Notes under the pieces: generated by a model | Database searches by the model: none | Told to the model about the DNA's origin: nothing | Seen by the model: the letters and a program-made list of their open reading frames with translations, nothing else | Origin: Anseranas semipalmata | Lineage: Eukaryota > Chordata > Aves > Anseriformes > Anseranatidae | Direction of reading: 5' to 3' | Assembly (NCBI GenBank): GCA_013399115.1 | Contig: VXAA01003306.1 | Span: 417,403 to 481,402 of the forward strand | DNA: 64,000 bases | Program-made: the position numbers and the translations under genes | Shown here: positions 62,601 through 64,000 of the stretch, piece after piece | Layout of the letters: each line of letters starts with the position of its first letter | How positions within the stretch are numbered: position 1 is the first letter of the stretch

Positions 62601-63202
62601 TTGGCAGCTTTGCTACCAGGTCAGGGGAAGCCAAGCATCCGCTCCTAGAGCTCTAGCTGCCGCATTCCCCATGGTCACTGCTGGGAAGGAGCCTGTTTGC
62701 CAGGGAGGACAACAGGCAAGACTGCTGGAGCATCCATTCACAGTCCGCATCCCCTTGCCCAGACATGGTGATGGGCCTGCTGGATCCCCCTGGCTTTATT
62801 CCTTGCTCCCATCACTAGCCTGAAGGTCGGAGAGCAGGGCTGCAAACACAGATGGAGAAAGGAGTGGCACAATCCAAACCTGTCCCCACTTACTCCATCA
62901 GACCAGGAGAAGCCCTGGGCAGCTCCCCTCCCCCCTATTCATGTTTGGATTTTAGAGTGGTTTGTTTCTAGCAAGCAAAACTTGGATATTGAGCCTGACC
63001 CCTGTGGTCTTTGAACAACCCCCCAGACTCGGGTGAATGTGGGGCGTTGTGTATCAGCTGTGGGGCACATGGGCCATGAGCTGGATCTTACCTTTTCATT
63101 CTTGGCCTCTGTATCGAGCTCTGCTATTTTGGCCCACTTTTGCCAGAAGTTTGGGTCATCTAAGGAAATATCAGTTCTGTTTCCTGATGCTACAAAGCTA
63201 GC
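37788..63202 (-). CDS. CHD6: CHD6, chromodomain-helicase-DNA-binding protein 6, C-terminal 19 coding exons (5' part outside window)
   Basis: CHD6 is a nuclear ATP-dependent chromatin remodeler of the CHD6-9 (Kismet-like) subfamily. The chromodomains and helicase lie upstream of the window. Nineteen exons sum to 5217 nt (1738 codons plus stop), with every phase closing. Order: the [20 protein letters not shown] segment after the helicase; an acidic hinge and SANT/SLIDE-like region ([33 protein letters not shown]); a second SANT-like block ([18 protein letters not shown]); a 522-codon exon with an acidic run and two SUMO-type motifs (IKLE, VKQE); the BRK region; and a Met/Gly/Pro-rich tail ending KEANDTN. 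The tail [19 protein letters not shown] and the C-terminus identify CHD6 rather than CHD7, 8 or 9. Confidence 0.96.
40740..40844 (-). CDS. CHD6: CHD6 BRK-domain exon (in-frame, possibly alternative)
   Basis: 105 nt, phase 0 at both ends; acceptor TGTGTTTTATAG, donor TCA|GTAAGT. It encodes [20 protein letters not shown], then [15 protein letters not shown]. The sequence corresponds residue for residue to the second half of the second BRK domain of CHD7 (a GGA...LPRWLEE...DWTDIVKQS pattern), and its start falls at the matching position. I do not recall it in canonical human CHD6, so it may be a retained ancestral or alternative exon. Its clean frame and splice sites argue that it is used here. 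Confidence 0.82.
42209..42328 (-). CDS. CHD6: CHD6 exon, first half of the second BRK domain
   Basis: 40 codons, phase 0; acceptor GCACTTCAG, donor AGG|GTAAGC. It encodes [20 protein letters not shown], then [20 protein letters not shown]. The GEERVPVV strand is the opening of a BRK fold. Confidence 0.97.
44027..44046. repeat. (CA)n microsatellite
   Basis: A CA-rich run (cagacacagacacacacaca) in the CHD6 intron, starting about 23 bases past the 5' splice site at 44069. In the transcript it reads as a UG repeat. Confidence 0.8.
44069..44260 (-). CDS. CHD6: CHD6 exon, end of the first BRK-like segment
   Basis: 64 codons, phase 0; acceptor TTCACCTCAG, donor ACA|GTAAGG. It opens with a Pro/Gln-rich linker ([20 protein letters not shown]), then [20 protein letters not shown] and DVPGFGT, the BRK helix and strand motif. 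Confidence 0.97.
44955..45401 (-). CDS. CHD6: CHD6 exon with the [19 protein letters not shown] block
   Basis: 149 codons, phase 0; acceptor TTCCACACAG, donor CAG|GTGGGT. It encodes [20 protein letters not shown], then a segment ending [20 protein letters not shown], the conserved [20 protein letters not shown], the RRRRGRRKN basic patch and MDLIFLKE. Confidence 0.97.
45996..46202 (-). CDS. CHD6: CHD6 exon [20 protein letters not shown]
   Basis: 69 codons, phase 0; acceptor TCTGTTTGCAG, donor AAG|GTGAGG. It encodes the family-conserved [20 protein letters not shown] followed by a Ser/Ala-rich linker ending GVLISQVQK. Confidence 0.97.
46471..46619 (-). CDS. CHD6: CHD6 exon ending [15 protein letters not shown]
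   Basis: 149 nt, phase 1 in and phase 0 out; acceptor CTTTCTCAG, donor AAG|GTGAGT. It encodes [20 protein letters not shown], then [20 protein letters not shown] and LYSFSEWPK, matching human CHD6. Confidence 0.96.
47220..48785 (-). CDS. CHD6: CHD6 large internal exon
   Basis: 1566 nt (522 codons), phase 1 in and out; acceptor GTTGTAG, donor CAAG|GTAGGG. The N-terminal third is conserved: [40 protein letters not shown] and [20 protein letters not shown]. The rest is low-complexity and divergent, with an acidic run ([14 protein letters not shown], about 47690-47730) and SUMO-consensus motifs IKLE and VKQE near its ends. It is by far the largest coding exon in the window. Confidence 0.97.
49944..50152 (-). 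CDS. CHD6: CHD6 exon with the second SANT-like block
   Basis: 209 nt, phase 2 in and phase 1 out; acceptor TGCCCCACAG, donor GATG|GTGAGT. It encodes [20 protein letters not shown], then [40 protein letters not shown] and CGLPLWKED. Confidence 0.97.
52412..52631 (-). CDS. CHD6: CHD6 exon with [20 protein letters not shown]
   Basis: 220 nt, phase 1 in and phase 2 out; donor AAAAAAG|GTAACA. The acceptor is taken as TGATGTTTGAAG, because only this one fits the phase of the exon before it and gives the [13 protein letters not shown] start seen in CHD6. The polypyrimidine tract is weak. It ends [18 protein letters not shown]. Confidence 0.92.
53482..53539 (-). CDS. CHD6: CHD6 small exon
   Basis: 58 nt, phase 0 in and phase 1 out; acceptor CTTTCTGCAG, donor GCAG|GTGAGG. 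It encodes [19 protein letters not shown], part of a poorly conserved acidic linker. Support comes mainly from splice sites and phase. Confidence 0.82.
54185..54239 (-). CDS. CHD6: CHD6 small exon
   Basis: 55 nt, phase 2 in and phase 0 out; acceptor AGGGGCAG, donor GAG|GTGAGT. It encodes [18 protein letters not shown], comparable to the variable acidic linker of human CHD6 in the same position. Confidence 0.82.
54528..54657 (-). CDS. CHD6: CHD6 exon [20 protein letters not shown]
   Basis: 130 nt, phase 1 in and phase 2 out; acceptor CACTGGCAG, donor GAAAG|GTGGGC. It encodes [20 protein letters not shown], then [20 protein letters not shown], a highly conserved part of the SLIDE-like region and the linker start. 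Confidence 0.96.
55353..55456 (-). CDS. CHD6: CHD6 exon [20 protein letters not shown]
   Basis: 104 nt, phase 2 in and phase 1 out; acceptor GTCTGCCGCAG, donor CACG|GTATGT. It encodes [20 protein letters not shown], then [14 protein letters not shown]. Confidence 0.97.
56412..56501 (-). CDS. CHD6: CHD6 exon [20 protein letters not shown]
   Basis: 90 nt, phase 2 in and out; acceptor CCGGGGCAG, donor GCCAG|GTAGGA. It encodes [20 protein letters not shown], then DKAFEGTPA. Confidence 0.97.
56927..57086 (-). CDS. CHD6: CHD6 exon [20 protein letters not shown]
   Basis: 160 nt, phase 1 in and phase 2 out; acceptor TTGCTGTTACAG, donor AACAA|GTGAGT. It encodes [20 protein letters not shown], then [20 protein letters not shown] and [12 protein letters not shown]. 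The basic patch resembles a nuclear localisation or DNA-contact segment. Confidence 0.97.
61182..61381 (-). CDS. CHD6: CHD6 exon [20 protein letters not shown]
   Basis: 200 nt, phase 2 in and phase 1 out; acceptor GCTGTTCCAG, donor TCAG|GTATTG. It encodes the SANT-like segment [20 protein letters not shown], then [40 protein letters not shown] and ALQNHS. It is followed by the 4.1-kb intron to the next exon. Confidence 0.97.
61798..62000 (-). CDS. CHD6: CHD6 exon [20 protein letters not shown]
   Basis: 203 nt, phase 0 in and phase 2 out; acceptor GTCCCTGTAG, donor TTTGG|GTGAGT. It encodes [20 protein letters not shown], the acidic [20 protein letters not shown], then [17 protein letters not shown]. 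Confidence 0.97.
63092..63202 (-). CDS. CHD6: CHD6 exon [20 protein letters not shown]
   Basis: 37 codons, phase 0; acceptor CTCACTCCCAG, donor AAG|GTAAGA. It encodes [20 protein letters not shown], then [17 protein letters not shown]. This is the most 5' CHD6 exon in the window. No further exon was found between 63203 and 64000, so the window ends in an intron. Confidence 0.96.
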
Positions 63203-63312
63203 CTGGGAGTGAGAGAAGACGAGTTAATGGGATGCAACCCACCATCCAGATGTGCTTACCCCCCACAGAGATCCACAACACATCTGCCTGCAGCGGACAG
63301 TCTTGCTGTCAC

Positions 63313-63418
63313 ACAGAATCACAGAATGGGTGAGGTTGGAAGGAACCTCTGGAGGTCACCTGGTCCAACCCCCCTGCTCAAGGAGGGATACCTAGAGCAG
63401 GTTGTTCCACCCTGCGCT
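63313..63418 (-). mobile_element. CR1 LINE 3'-end fragment in a CHD6 intron
   Basis: A short minus-strand CR1 3' UTR copy. On the plus strand it reads cacagaatcacagaatgggt, then gaggttggaaggaacctctg and gaggtcacctggtccaaccc. It is a heavily 5'-truncated remnant. Confidence 0.88.
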
Positions 63419-64000
63419 CATACATGCCAGAGGACTCTTTGTTTGCTTAAAGAAGCTGAACCTCTCTCTTCTGCAGTCCTGCCCGGCCCACTGGAAACGG
63501 AGCCTGGGCTGTGCCACCTGTGAGTGGAGGAGAGCCAGATGGCCCCCTGTGCTCCCCATGGACACCAGCCATGAGTGTGGCACAGAGCCGGCTTCTTGGG
63601 CTCCCTCCAGCGGGAGGCTGCGGGAGGCTGCTCCTGTGGGGCTGTCAGGACCCCACAGCACACAGCTCCCCACAGCATGGCAGTACACAGCTTCTGGCAT
63701 CGTGGAAGCCAGCAGCCAGGTCCCGCCACCTCCCCAGGTCTTCTTGCAAAGCCAGGTCCTATGGCAGAAGAAGAGTGAGGCTGGCCACAGAGATGGGCTG
63801 TACTGAAGGTACCACACCACTTTCCCACACGGCTGGCAGCCTTGGTTTCCACCTGCATTTCTGTTCAGCAAAGCATCACACCAAGGCAGCACCAGCGTCC
63901 AGAAAGACAGGGAAGGTAACAGACTCCAGGTCAAATAAGCTCAAGCCACGAGCAGAAGATCAGCCCAGTGAATTTTCCCAGGCCTGAAGCTCACCCAGGC

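Noticed and set aside
37788..63202. CHD gene being CHD9, as in the familiar CHD9-RBL2 pair
   Set aside because: The tail ([27 protein letters not shown]) and the last residues match CHD6, and the [19 protein letters not shown] exon is CHD6-like.

Overview
The window is vertebrate nuclear DNA and almost certainly avian. It has spaced exons with GT/AG introns, several CR1 retrotransposon 3' ends with the bird-typical ATTCTATGAT-like terminus, and two clearly recognisable vertebrate genes. There are no bacterial genes, operons or CRISPR arrays. The species cannot be fixed from the sequence.

Both genes read on the minus strand, head to tail. CHD6 (chromodomain helicase DNA-binding protein 6) enters from the right edge. 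Nineteen coding exons run from 63202 down to the stop at 37788, giving 1738 codons plus stop of the part C-terminal to the helicase core (SANT/SLIDE-like region, acidic linker, BRK region, C-terminal tail). An AT-rich 3' UTR probably ends near 35.3 kb. RBL1 (retinoblastoma-like 1, p107) follows. Exons 2-22 run from about 30581 down to the stop at 7871, with a 3' UTR to about 5.6 kb. Every exon-exon phase I could check closes, and both summed reading frames are multiples of three. RBL1 exon 1 is not visible and probably lies in, or is lost to, the run of 246 N at 30588-30833 inside the GC-rich promoter.

Layout: 1-245 CpG-rich edge, perhaps the promoter of the next gene; about 862-1955 avian ERV-type LTR; 3128-4213 two abutting CR1 copies; 5600-31000 RBL1 with three intronic CR1 copies (8.65, 11.2-12.07 and 26.1 kb); 31.1-31.5 kb candidate solo LTR; 31.5-34.8 kb featureless intergenic DNA; 34.79-35.08 kb orphan CpG island; 35.3-64.0 kb CHD6 with one CR1 tail at 63.3 kb.

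Main points: (1) CHD6 to RBL1 tandem linkage mirrors the CHD9 to RBL2 tandem of human chromosome 16, so the window looks like a retained two-round-duplication ohnolog block. (2) CHD6 has an in-frame 105-nt exon (40740-40844) completing a second BRK domain as in CHD7, which I do not recall in canonical human CHD6. (3) RBL1 intron 14 holds an open 192-nt exon-like segment (16447-16638) with good splice sites and symmetric phase, a candidate undescribed cassette exon in the p107 spacer.
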